NCBI GenBank assembly: GCA_029556545.1
Contig: JAKQEQ010000045.1
Span: 1-62,968 of the forward strand
From: Candidatus Hydrogenedentota bacterium
GTDB taxonomy: Bacteria > Hydrogenedentota > Hydrogenedentia > Hydrogenedentales > JAGMZX01
Length of the DNA: 62,968 nucleotides
Direction: 5' to 3'
The notes beneath the pieces are model-generated. The model had not been told where the DNA came from. It did no database searches and worked only from the letters and a program-made list of their open reading frames with translations. Each line of letters starts with the position of its first letter. Position 1 is the first letter of the stretch. The position numbers were made by a program, and so were the translations under genes. Positions 55,501-62,968 of this stretch are shown piece after piece.

Positions 55501-58410
55501 CACCTCGACCCCCTGCTTGTCCGCAGCCTCGGCGCAGCGCAGCCCGAGACAGACCTCGCCGGGGAAGATGGTCGCCTCTTGCGTCGCGGTGACCGCGCGG
55601 CCGCCCAATTCGAAGACCCGGCCCCGCACCAGCGCGCGCAGCGGGAACGTCGCTTCGCCCGGAACTTCCACGTCGACCGTGAACGCGGCCCGTCCCTCGT
55701 CATCGGTCTTGGCCGAACCCGCCGAGATGATCTGTCCCTGGAAGTCGCCGCTGTTCGTGAAGCGGTAGTCCTTCCACCGCTCCGTGCGCAGCGCCCCCTT
55801 CAGCAGCGCGACCTCGACCTCGCACTTGCGGTCGCTCGCGGGCGCGCCGAATAGATGCCGCGCTTGCACCTGGACCGACTGTTGCGCGCCGGGCGCCCAC
55901 AGCGTTTGATCGAGCATCGTCTCGACGGCGATCCGGTTCGGCACAAATTCCTCGACGCTGAAGTAGTACATCCCGATCGGCCTCGCGCCGCCCGGCGTGC
56001 TCAACTGCACCGTATACCGGCCCGTCGGGTCCATCTTGTCGGTCTGCAAGTCATGGCCGCCCGTCCCGAGCGCGGACAAGGTCACCGCCTCGGATACATA
56101 CACCGAACCGTTCGGACGACGCACCGTCAACTTCAGCGGTACGCCCTCGATCGCGTCCCCGTAGTTCGTCCGCACCAGCCAATGCAGGTGCGCCGTCTCG
56201 CCGGGGCGGTACAAGTCGCGGTCCGCGTAGATGAAGGCGTCGTAGCCGTCCTGGTCGAAGCGCGTCATCTCCTCGCTGTACGTCACCGGGTCGTCGTCGC
56301 GCCGTTCAAGTTCGAGGAAGGTGTAATCCTTCTCCGTCTCCACCACGACCACCCGCGGCGTGCCGAGCCCGGTATTCAGCGCGCGCAGCGTCGCGATGCC
56401 TTGCGCGTCCGTGTTTGCCACGCCAAGTTCCTGATTCTTCTCCGAGTACACCGTGACTTTTGCACCGGCCATCGGTTCGAGGGTGGTCAAATCATGGGCG
56501 AATACAACTACTTCCTCGTCCTGCCAGTGGGCGAGTACGCCGATATCCGTCCAGACGACGATCTTGCCCGACCATGAGTCCGCGACGCTGAGGCGGAACA
56601 CGCCGCGCCAGTCGTCCGCGAACAAATCCCGCAGGTCCACCGCCGTGCGCAACAGCGTGTCCGGTGCGTCCTGGAAGGTCAGCGTTTGAGTCGCGAGTGT
56701 CTCGGCCCAGCGCTCGCTGAACTCCCCCGATCTGCCGTCCTGAAGCGACTCGATCGCCACGGCGATGTTCGACGGGAACAGGCGCGACACCGTGATCGCC
56801 GTCTCCTTCAAATTCCGCGACTCGACAAAGAACTCCGTACCCTGCCGTCGCGGGAAGTAGTACTTGCCCGCGTAGCCGAAGCCCGCGCCTTTTACGCGCG
56901 GCACGATCTCGAGCGGAATCTCCAATCGCTCGGATACTACGTACTCGCCGGTGTTGTCCGTCAGCCCCGGCTGCACCACCATACGGTACAACCCGCCGGA
57001 CCGCCAGTCGCCTGTGGCCGAGAAAGACGACCAGCCTTCATGGTGGAATTCGAGGTTGGCCACCTCGGGTTCAATCGTCACGTATTGCCGGACCGCATCG
57101 AGACTGACCGGCTGACTAAGGTAGAACCGCAGCGAAACGCCATCCTTGCCTCGCTCGTTCCACCAGTGGGACTCGAAGCGCAGCGGTTTCTGCGCGCGGC
57201 GGAACTGCTTCTTGTACGGCTGCCGCAACACTGAAAGATTCTCGGCGGTCAGTCCCGCGTCAATCGTCAACGCAAAGGTCTGGTTTGCGCCGAGCCGCTC
57301 AGGCAACGAAGCGACATGCTCCGGCAAGGTCCCTTCCGTCACGACTGTGAGCGGGATGCTTCGATGGTCCGCCTCATCCTCGATATGCAGCCGGGCGGCA
57401 AGGTCCTGCGCGGCCACGCTTGCCGAAAACTTGAGGCGCAGCCGCATCTCCTGACTGCCGGATGCCTGCAGCTCCGCCTTCTCCACCCGGAGCGCATCCT
57501 TCGCGGGGAATCGGAACTCCTTTGGCTGTTGCGTGGCAATCCGGCGCGTCCCGTCGGGGATGCCCGCCGCGACGTTGATGGTCACCGGCAACGCCGTGTT
57601 CCCTGCCATGCGCACCCGCGCGTACAGCGCGCCCGGGTCGCTCCCCGGCTCGATCGCGGCTGTGACGGGCCGATTATGCGCGTCCACGATCGTCACCCGT
57701 TCCCGCAATCCTTCGAGGTCCGGCGGGAACGAGAAATTCAGGCCCAGGACCACCGTTTCCGGCGATTGCTCGATAAGCCACATGCGTTCCGGCGTGAACG
57801 CCTGCGTCGTGAGCACCAGCGGCGGCGCCTTCGGGTCCGGCGCCTGTCCGGCCGCGCCGCGCAACTTAGGGTTTGGCCGCACAAGAAGGATCAGCGCGCC
57901 GAGATTCTCGCGGTTTTGCGCCGTGAATTGGACGCAGTTCTCCCGAATGGCGAACCCACCCTCGATCGGCGGGTCGAGTATCAGCGGCGAATCCGCGCCG
58001 CCTCGCGATCCGTCCGATCCGTCCGATCTGTCCGATCTGTCGCTGCTCATCCCCGCGAGAGCGGGGATCGTTTCCCCCGAGACCGCGACCGGCGCGTTAA
58101 AGAACACGTGCAGGTGTCCGGTGAAGTATTCGCCTTCAAGCGGCACACGGCCCACGACAGCCAGCGTTCCCTCCTTTGTGGCCGGTCTCCCGACCTCTGT
58201 TGCGGCCGGTCTCCCGACCTCTGTTGCGGCCGGTCTCCCGACCGCGCCACCGTCCCGACCGAAGGTCTCCGCCGCCGTCGCCTCCGCGCGGCCGCCCGCG
58301 TCGCCGTGCGTCGTTTCGCCGTGCCGGCCCGCCAACCACGCGAGCGCCGCGACGAGAACAAGGATAACGAGCGCTTGCTTGGAACGCCTGAAGAGACTTC
58401 GAATGCTCAT
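52528..58410 (-). CDS. Bacterial alpha-2-macroglobulin with thioester
   Basis: 1960 residues. ATG 58410 follows AAGGGG; a start 25 codons earlier lacks a site. An N-terminal membrane segment (13-28) has no lipobox Cys, unlike E. coli YfhM. Residues 48-79 and 115-136 are low-complexity sequence made of inserted DNA repeats. MG domains follow, with YADRDLYRPGETAHLHWLVRTNYG as the bacterial A2M signature. The thioester is intact: Cys1503 in YPYGCVEQTTSR, in a helical TED domain, and the C-terminus has VDIGIKVRDDSKNVIVDDGLPAGFEIENPRL. The protein probably traps foreign proteases in the periplasm, and its neighbour PbpC would repair the wall after attack. Confidence 0.95.
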   Translation of the reverse strand: MSIRSLFRRSKQALVILVLVAALAWLAGRHGETTHGDAGGRAEATAAETFGRDGGAVGRPAATEVGRPAATEVGRPATKEGTLAVVGRVPLEGEYFTGHLHVFFNAPVAVSGETIPALAGMSSDRSDRSDGSDGSRGGADSPLILDPPIEGGFAIRENCVQFTAQNRENLGALILLVRPNPKLRGAAGQAPDPKAPPLVLTTQAFTPERMWLIEQSPETVVLGLNFSFPPDLEGLRERVTIVDAHNRPVTAAIEPGSDPGALYARVRMAGNTALPVTINVAAGIPDGTRRIATQQPKEFRFPAKDALRVEKAELQASGSQEMRLRLKFSASVAAQDLAARLHIEDEADHRSIPLTVVTEGTLPEHVASLPERLGANQTFALTIDAGLTAENLSVLRQPYKKQFRRAQKPLRFESHWWNERGKDGVSLRFYLSQPVSLDAVRQYVTIEPEVANLEFHHEGWSSFSATGDWRSGGLYRMVVQPGLTDNTGEYVVSERLEIPLEIVPRVKGAGFGYAGKYYFPRRQGTEFFVESRNLKETAITVSRLFPSNIAVAIESLQDGRSGEFSERWAETLATQTLTFQDAPDTLLRTAVDLRDLFADDWRGVFRLSVADSWSGKIVVWTDIGVLAHWQDEEVVVFAHDLTTLEPMAGAKVTVYSEKNQELGVANTDAQGIATLRALNTGLGTPRVVVVETEKDYTFLELERRDDDPVTYSEEMTRFDQDGYDAFIYADRDLYRPGETAHLHWLVRTNYGDAIEGVPLKLTVRRPNGSVYVSEAVTLSALGTGGHDLQTDKMDPTGRYTVQLSTPGGARPIGMYYFSVEEFVPNRIAVETMLDQTLWAPGAQQSVQVQARHLFGAPASDRKCEVEVALLKGALRTERWKDYRFTNSGDFQGQIISAGSAKTDDEGRAAFTVDVEVPGEATFPLRALVRGRVFELGGRAVTATQEATIFPGEVCLGLRCAEAADKQGVEVFVAAIQPDESPAPLESVQVILEREEWSYYVREYHGYNDWQWTKAFQELERREVALSEGRGSTVFPIPRWGYYRVKVVSDTTKQYSDQQFYGHWGGRVELADQARPSLLKLTLNQKEYAVGQEVEARLESPFDGIGYVVVQGEHLSRAQSVRLVDGVGVVRFAVSDAEVPNVWVEATVVHKASEDSAHVYPYASFAMTNVGVRNPRRSLAVAFPDLPEETRPAADWSVALETRDHTGAPVAAEVTVAAVDEGIHALTDYTTPDPYAWLLRSRRPEFNRAHYYDKVAYDFGKTPIGGDAIARRFGKDAPFVGDNWIKPVALWSGVVRTDENGQGRVTFSVPEYSGQLRLVAVACTRDAVGAGSGNIYVRRPYMLRTSMPRFAMPGDRFQCRAVVFNTTDAPCTARVSWRAEGALAGGDGAKEIAVEPSREAAAIGDFAAGMGMGQGTIHWRVEVLDAAGAVVETLTEEAPIPVRPPAMYETTHELAVIGPGESRTFKNSHYIEAVNTTLDISVSADPMLRLRDALKHVVGYPYGCVEQTTSRCLPMYLLRRNKALIGTAFDKDWAVDAYLQAGVDRLFSMQTGDGGLGGWPGASTSYPYGSVYACHFLTLAKRDGELRVPDDAFKALQEYVRGVGNNWDANSDMYRYCSTESALHQRAYAHYVLAIDGDIDAIRGIERFDALVLPTSARYLLAAALALNTQDTDRVRLYLSSAPSEPYQVTEQDGTLNSDIRNTAIKLLALMQMGGDDPACFELVNRLTRYIETQRYGSTQETAFIVTALAMYFQRIEQQTGKAAATVTGPEGATKIGVGEAYRGEHAGPGGAYTVTNTGKGPIFVSFTVGGTPTQADIREVREGFTVTRTMRSVRTGDAVEGGFAHGESYVVDIGIKVRDDSKNVIVDDGLPAGFEIENPRLDPDLLAGIKMPEAVTPTHLEVRDDRFIAAFNALEKGEHHVYYVVRAVTPGAFQRPGARVECMYDAAVRGAGVPETVEIR
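58003..58069. repeat. In-gene TCCGATCTG array plus REP-like palindrome
   Basis: Four 9-bp units (58003-58038) encode the SDRSDRSDGSDGS stretch of the alpha-2-macroglobulin. A REP-like TCATCCCCGCGAGAGCGGGGATC (positions 58047-58069) follows and encodes the preceding residues. Both families otherwise occur between genes. Confidence 0.85.
58175..58270. repeat. In-gene 24-bp repeat (GCGGCCGGTCTCCCGACCTCTGTT-type), three copies
   Basis: Three copies of a 24-bp unit containing GGCCGGTCTCCCGACC, the last followed by GTCCCGACCGAAGGTCTCC. They encode an eight-residue repeat, GRPAATEV, near the N-terminus of the alpha-2-macroglobulin. The same block is intergenic at 52465-52509. Confidence 0.9.
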
Positions 58411-58670
58411 TGCCGTACCCCTTTGGTTCTGAGGAAACGCACCTGCCGCCTCGATTCTGACTCCGAACGGGGCCGCCGCCTCCACCTGACGCCTTTAATA
58501 CATACCTCAAACGGAAAGTTCCGCCGCTCCGCATATCGCGGGGCCGCCGACCACAACTCGGGAAAACCTACCGTTTTTCGGAGAGTTTGTCACGCGCCAT
58601 GCATTGCAGGCGCGCGTGCCGCCGGTCGGCCAACGCGACCGCCCACTCTGCACTCATCACTCTGCACGCA

Positions 58671-59738
58671 TCACTCTCCGATCACCTCGGCCAGCACATC
58701 CCGATGATCCGTGATCCAGCGGCAAGTGTCCTCCAGGATTGCCCGCGCATCCCGCTGCGGCCGCCAGCCCGTGGCCGCCGCAACCTTGCCGTAATCCGTC
58801 ACGTAGATGCGGATATCCCCGGCGCGTGTCTCCGGGACCGACCCAATCTCGATCTGCTTCCCCGTCAATTCTCGGCAAAGCGCCGTCATTTCGGCCAGCG
58901 AGACGCTTCCCGTCCGTCCGCCGCCCACATTGAAAGTCTGGCCCGACAGCGCGTCCAGGTGTTCGACTTCGTGCGCTATCAAGTCCACCAGGTCCTCGAT
59001 GTGCAACAGGTCCCGCACCTGCTTGCCCGCGCCGCCGAATCCGATGTAATCCAGCCTGCCGCCGATCACGTGCCGCGCCGCCCACAGCGCCGCCACGCCT
59101 TGGTCCGTCTTGCCCATTTGCCACGGCCCCGCGATGACCCCGCACCGGTTGATTATCCCGCGCAGGCCGTACATGGCCAGATACTCTTCGAGAATCAACT
59201 CCGAGCACAGTTTCGTCGCCCCATACAACGACCGCGACCCCTCCATCGGAAACCGTTCGGAAATACCCGCCTCGGAAACGCCCGGCGTCGCCTGGGCCGC
59301 CGCCAATTCGTAGCGGGTCTCCTGTTCCTCGAAGGGCAGTGCATTCAGGGTCTCGATGGGATATACCCGGCTCGTCGACAGGAAGATCATGGCCGCGCCG
59401 TGCCGCCGCGCGTGTTCGAGGCAGTGCAACGTCCCCGTCAGGTTCGTGTTCAACACGTAGGCAGGCGACTCGCCATACCCCGCCAGCACCGACGGCTCCG
59501 CGCTGCACTCGACGATCAGGTCCGCCTTCCCGACCGCCTCCAGGTCCTCCGGATTGCGGATATCGCCGTGCATGAACGCAACGCCGCCCGACCGCAGCCG
59601 CGCGAGGTTCAATTCCGATCCCCGCCGCCGCAAGTTGTCCAGGGCCGTTACGCGCGCGCCCGGCAACCGCGCGCGCAGTCCAAGCGCCACCCACGACCCC
59701 ACAAACCCGGCGCCGCCCGTCACCAGCATGTGCTTCAC
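58671..59738 (-). CDS. NAD-dependent epimerase/dehydratase, CDP-paratose 2-epimerase-like
   Basis: 355 residues; GTG 59738, with GAGGAGG seven bases upstream. TGGAGFVGSWVA is the NAD motif, DNLRRRGSELNLARL and FMHGDIRNPEDL are wording I associate with CDP-paratose/tyvelose 2-epimerases, and SLYGATK carries the catalytic Tyr-x3-Lys. NVGGGRTGSVSL is the sugar-binding side. It probably inverts a nucleotide sugar for surface polysaccharide. The only cytidylyltransferase in the window is 38 kb away (20184-20972), so a shared CDP-sugar pathway is possible but unproven. Confidence 0.87.
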   Translation of the reverse strand: MKHMLVTGGAGFVGSWVALGLRARLPGARVTALDNLRRRGSELNLARLRSGGVAFMHGDIRNPEDLEAVGKADLIVECSAEPSVLAGYGESPAYVLNTNLTGTLHCLEHARRHGAAMIFLSTSRVYPIETLNALPFEEQETRYELAAAQATPGVSEAGISERFPMEGSRSLYGATKLCSELILEEYLAMYGLRGIINRCGVIAGPWQMGKTDQGVAALWAARHVIGGRLDYIGFGGAGKQVRDLLHIEDLVDLIAHEVEHLDALSGQTFNVGGGRTGSVSLAEMTALCRELTGKQIEIGSVPETRAGDIRIYVTDYGKVAAATGWRPQRDARAILEDTCRWITDHRDVLAEVIGE

Positions 59739-60193
59739 GACCCGTCCTCCTCGCGCGCCATCCTACAAGACCCAGGAATGACCGTCAACCCCCACGGCGT
59801 TTCCTTAGCAGCCGTTGTTGGATGCGTGCGCGCTCTGGACTTGCTGCCACAAGCGCCCCACGCATGAGCTGGTTCGCTTGACTACTGGTTTCTCGGCGGC
59901 GTCGACAAGATGCGCGGCTCTAAGAGGCAGGCTGCCGTCTTGATGATTCCGGGGTGGCCGTGTTCCCGGTTTATGAACGCCCCAACCAGCGTCTTAGGCT
60001 CGTAGATGCAGGTGCTGACGTACATACGAGGGGGGCAGTATTTCGCCACAGATGCGGCGTCGGGTGGAGAGCAGGTGCTTGCTCTGGCCGGCACTGTCGT
60101 GTGCTGCCAAGCGGATAGGGCCGCGGCGGCCTGTATCCCTTCTTATATGGTCCAAAATGGAGCAACTCGCGAACGGTCGGAGATTTTCAACCT
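59739..60193. other. Intergenic region without a convincing gene
   Basis: 455 bases between divergent genes. A 70-codon minus-strand frame (59882-60094) has a somewhat protein-like C-terminal half, but no ribosome site and no family I recognise. I see no clear promoter, terminator or structured RNA. GGAG at about 60179-60182 serves the downstream gene. Confidence 0.5.
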
Positions 60194-62968
60194 ATGAATT
60201 CCACAAGAACACTTGCGGCAATGCTCATGGTCTTTGCGGTAGTCGTCGGCGCGGCGCGCGCCGCGGATGTAACCTTCAACGACGCAGCGCTTGAACAAGC
60301 CATTCGGGACGTTTTCAACGACAACGGCTGGACGCTGAGCACGCCGCCACAGGATACGGAGCTTGCGCGCCCCGAATTTACCCAATTGGATGCGCGGAAC
60401 CTGGGCATCAGCGACCTGACGGGCCTCGAAGCCTGTACCTCCCTCGAGGAATTGAACCTCGGGCTGAACCAGATATCGGACCTGACGCCGCTCAGCGGTC
60501 TCACGGCGCTGACTTGGCTCGACCTCGGGTTCGGAACCAACCCGCTGGCGGACGACCCAGGGGATGACTTCAACCCGTTGCAGACGGGCACGAACCGCAT
60601 TTCTGATATCTCGCCGCTGGGCGGGCTGACCAACCTCGAATACCTCAGCCTCATGGGAAACGACCTTCTGACCAGCATCGCGCCCATCGCCACCATGGCC
60701 AGTCTCGCGGAACTGTGGTTGGCTTCGAGCCCGATTGCCGATTTCTCACCCCTGACAGCCCGGGCCTCGACCCTGATGATCTTGGCTGTCTTCGCGTGCG
60801 GGGTTCAGGACGCTGATATCGCCATCTTCAATACGTTGACCAATATCCAGGGACTCGCGTTCATCGGCGAGTTCGGGCTGACCGATATCAGCGGTCTGAC
60901 CGCGATCAACCCCGGCATAGTCTTTGTTCTATGGTTTGTCCCCAATGTCACCGATGTCAGCGTTGTTGCGAACTACACCAACCTGTCCATGATGCTCGTC
61001 CTTTCGGGCCTGGGGATCGGCGCGCTGCCGGACCTGTCTGGCATGCCAAACATCGAGGACTTGAAAATCTCCGATAACCCGAATCTCTCGGACATCTCGG
61101 GGCTTACCGGGGTTACCGGGCCGAAGTATTTATTCGCGGAAAACTGTCAGATCGTCGACATCAGCCCGCTGGCAGCCATGAGCAACCTTGAAGAATTGAT
61201 GATTCAAAACAACCAGATCACAGATATCCAGGCGCTGGTGGACAATCCAGGACTGGGCGGCGACGACTCCGTGGATATTCGCGATAACCCCCTCACGCAG
61301 GACGCGGCGTGCAACCAGTTGCCTGCCCTCCGCGCCAAGTTCAATGACCCATTCAGGGTCCAATCCAACGCGGTCTGCGGCGACGCCAGCTTCCTCACGG
61401 TCAATGTGGTCGGCACGGGCACGACCTGGCCGGAGCCGGGGACACATCCATACGCCGAAGACGAAATGGTGTTTATCAACGCCTACACCATTTCCGGAAG
61501 CGGCTATGCCTTCTCCCATTGGGAGGGCGACGCGACCGGCACGAATCCGGGTGTTCAGGTGACCATGGACGGTGACAAGACTGTGACCGCGGTATTCGTG
61601 ACTCCCGGGGACTTCACGCTGACGTTGATAAAGGCAGGGGCGGGGAATGGTTTTCTGAATCCTGAGCCGGGGGTGCATGCCGCCCTTGCTGACCGCAACA
61701 TCTTTCTAAGCGCGAACCCGGAACCGGGAAGCTACTGGGGCGGTTGGTCGGGAGACGTTACCAGCGGCAATTTCTTTGAACAGGTGACGATGGACAGCGA
61801 CAAAACCGTCACCGCCACGTTCACGACGACTGGCTATACGCTGTCCACGGCCGTCAATGGCAACGGCAACCTCAATTATTGGCCGGGCAACTACCGGTTT
61901 GCGACTGGCGCGGTGGTCACACTGAACGCCTTCGGCAATTTCGGTTGGGTCTTCGATCACTGGGAGGGCGACGTGCCCCCAGGAAGCGAAAACGATAATC
62001 CGCTCGACGTGACGATGGACCAGGACCGGTTCATTACGGCGGTCTTTACCGATACGCCCCCGGTGTTTCTGACCATTATCATCGAGGGGACCGGTAGTAC
62101 GAATCCGCCCGGCAGCCCCGCCCCCGGCACGCAGCATGCCTATACACAAGGGCAATTCGCCTTCCTTGAAGCCTTCTATGGCACGGGCGGCTGGGCATTC
62201 AGCCACTGGAGCGGCGATATCGACGGGAACAGCCCCACCAGCTACCGCATCTCCGTAAACATGGATGTAAGCCGCACCATCACCGCGCATTACGTCGCGG
62301 CGGATTGGACGCTGACGCTGGATTACACGGGTAACGGATCGCTGTGGCCGGGCGCGGGTGTCTACGGCTTCGTGAACAACGGCGAGGCCGAATTCGGCGC
62401 AAACCTCGTGAGCGGCGGGGACGCCTTCGACCAGTGGACCGGCGACTTGCCTGAGGGGCGCGACCCGCAGGAGACGCATCACCGGTTCCCGATGACGCAG
62501 GACCGTGTGCTGACGGCGGTGTTTGTGCTGGCGGACTGGTCGCTGACGATTAATGGCATCGTGGGCGGCGGTTCGGCTTACCAGGACCCGCAACCGGGCG
62601 TTTACGGCTACCTCGATGGCCGTTTGGGCCGGGCGGAGATACGTCCGGACCCCGGCGCGTTCTGGGGCGGCTGGTCCGGCGACATCGACACCTACGACTT
62701 CATCGCGCGTCCGCTGATGGATAGCGACAAATCGGTGACGCCGATGGTGACGGCGACGGGCTACTTCCTGAACCCGAGCGTGTCTGGCCCGGGGGCCACG
62801 TCGCCGAGCGGCGCCATCGGATACACGGCGGGCGCGACGCCGACGCTGGTGGCGGTGCAGAACAGCGACGGGCGGTTCAGCCACTGGACCGGCGATTTGC
62901 CGCCGGGCGCGGACATTAACGACCCCGAGTTGCCGCTGGTAATGGACCAGAATCGGAACATCACCGCC
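60194..62968 (+). CDS. Secreted leucine-rich-repeat protein with InlB B-repeat-like modules (3' end outside window)
   Basis: At least 925 codons, open at the right edge. ATG 60194 begins a signal peptide (MNSTRTLAAMLMVFAVVVGAARA). Residues from about 55 to 365 are internalin-type leucine-rich repeats (ISDLTGLEACTSLEELNLGLNQ, ISDLTPLSGLTALTWLDLGF, ISGLTGVTG). From about 395 a module of 75-85 residues repeats seven times, each ending like VTMDGDKTVTAVFV or VTMDQDRFITAVFT and containing HWEGD or GWSGD. This is the divergent InlB B-repeat/bacterial repeat domain; the seventh is cut by the edge. Probably a surface adhesion or matrix-binding protein. Confidence 0.9.
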   Translation, partial: MNSTRTLAAMLMVFAVVVGAARAADVTFNDAALEQAIRDVFNDNGWTLSTPPQDTELARPEFTQLDARNLGISDLTGLEACTSLEELNLGLNQISDLTPLSGLTALTWLDLGFGTNPLADDPGDDFNPLQTGTNRISDISPLGGLTNLEYLSLMGNDLLTSIAPIATMASLAELWLASSPIADFSPLTARASTLMILAVFACGVQDADIAIFNTLTNIQGLAFIGEFGLTDISGLTAINPGIVFVLWFVPNVTDVSVVANYTNLSMMLVLSGLGIGALPDLSGMPNIEDLKISDNPNLSDISGLTGVTGPKYLFAENCQIVDISPLAAMSNLEELMIQNNQITDIQALVDNPGLGGDDSVDIRDNPLTQDAACNQLPALRAKFNDPFRVQSNAVCGDASFLTVNVVGTGTTWPEPGTHPYAEDEMVFINAYTISGSGYAFSHWEGDATGTNPGVQVTMDGDKTVTAVFVTPGDFTLTLIKAGAGNGFLNPEPGVHAALADRNIFLSANPEPGSYWGGWSGDVTSGNFFEQVTMDSDKTVTATFTTTGYTLSTAVNGNGNLNYWPGNYRFATGAVVTLNAFGNFGWVFDHWEGDVPPGSENDNPLDVTMDQDRFITAVFTDTPPVFLTIIIEGTGSTNPPGSPAPGTQHAYTQGQFAFLEAFYGTGGWAFSHWSGDIDGNSPTSYRISVNMDVSRTITAHYVAADWTLTLDYTGNGSLWPGAGVYGFVNNGEAEFGANLVSGGDAFDQWTGDLPEGRDPQETHHRFPMTQDRVLTAVFVLADWSLTINGIVGGGSAYQDPQPGVYGYLDGRLGRAEIRPDPGAFWGGWSGDIDTYDFIARPLMDSDKSVTPMVTATGYFLNPSVSGPGATSPSGAIGYTAGATPTLVAVQNSDGRFSHWTGDLPPGADINDPELPLVMDQNRNITA

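Noticed and set aside
57316-58707. 463-codon plus-strand frame and other long plus frames across 52-58 kb
   Set aside because: Shadows of the alpha-2-macroglobulin gene, rich in Arg and His and without domains.
59882-60094. 70-codon minus-strand frame as a gene
   Set aside because: No ribosome site, no recognisable family, and an isolated position; recorded only as intergenic content.

Overview
The window is high-GC bacterial chromosome, apparently from an uncultivated, free-living Gram-negative heterotroph. I infer Candidatus Hydrogenedentota or a nearby lineage from family knowledge, not from any search. The reasons are Tat-exported Gfo/Idh/MocA and sulfatase genes, DUF1080 domains, giant modular surface proteins with SBBP, HYR and DUF5011 repeats, an EF-hand/dockerin-like motif of the HSADTDGN type, EGEGEG linkers, and C-terminal anchors ending in arginine clusters. 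Both edges cut surface-protein genes.

Region 1 (1-8216, + strand). After the tail of an Ig-like surface protein and its terminator lies a non-coding stretch that reads as a group IIC intron without a reverse-transcriptase gene. It is followed by a catabolic run: secreted dehydrogenase, secreted sulfatase, YhaM-like HD nuclease, SGNH/DUF1080 secreted protein and xylose isomerase. The set suggests use of sulfated or xylose-containing polysaccharides. Region 2 (8.2-15 kb) holds a flavodoxin, an MFS transporter fused to an NTF2-like domain, a Nudix-CPBP protease fusion, aspS and queC. Region 3 (15.5-24 kb) holds a secreted helical/propeller protein, a three-gene nucleotide-sugar operon (cytidylyltransferase, SDR, C-methyltransferase), a REC-GAF-HD-GYP regulator and argH.

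Region 4 (24.2-32.6 kb) is one 2773-residue surface protein. Region 5 (32.7-41.1 kb) has a small unknown gene, an aldehyde dehydrogenase, tyrS, a toxin-antitoxin locus with a truncated toxin, a URO-D family protein, a YfhO-like membrane protein and a nitroreductase. Region 6 (41.2-59.7 kb, all - strand) carries envelope and core genes: wecC-like dehydrogenase, DUF374 acyltransferase, panE, a SPOR protein, a zinc-ribbon protein, an AsmA-like protein, recA, pbpC with a thioester alpha-2-macroglobulin, and a CDP-sugar epimerase-like SDR. Region 7 (60.2 kb to the edge) is a secreted leucine-rich-repeat plus InlB B-repeat-like protein.

Small repeats are a second layer. 9-bp tandem arrays (GTCCATATC and TCCGATCTG types), REP-like palindromes, a GGCCGGTCTCCCGACC repeat, a GTTCCCAAGT palindrome and a 13-unit hexamer array occupy the intergenic gaps. 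Two of these families have also entered the alpha-2-macroglobulin gene in frame. No tRNA, rRNA or CRISPR was recognised.
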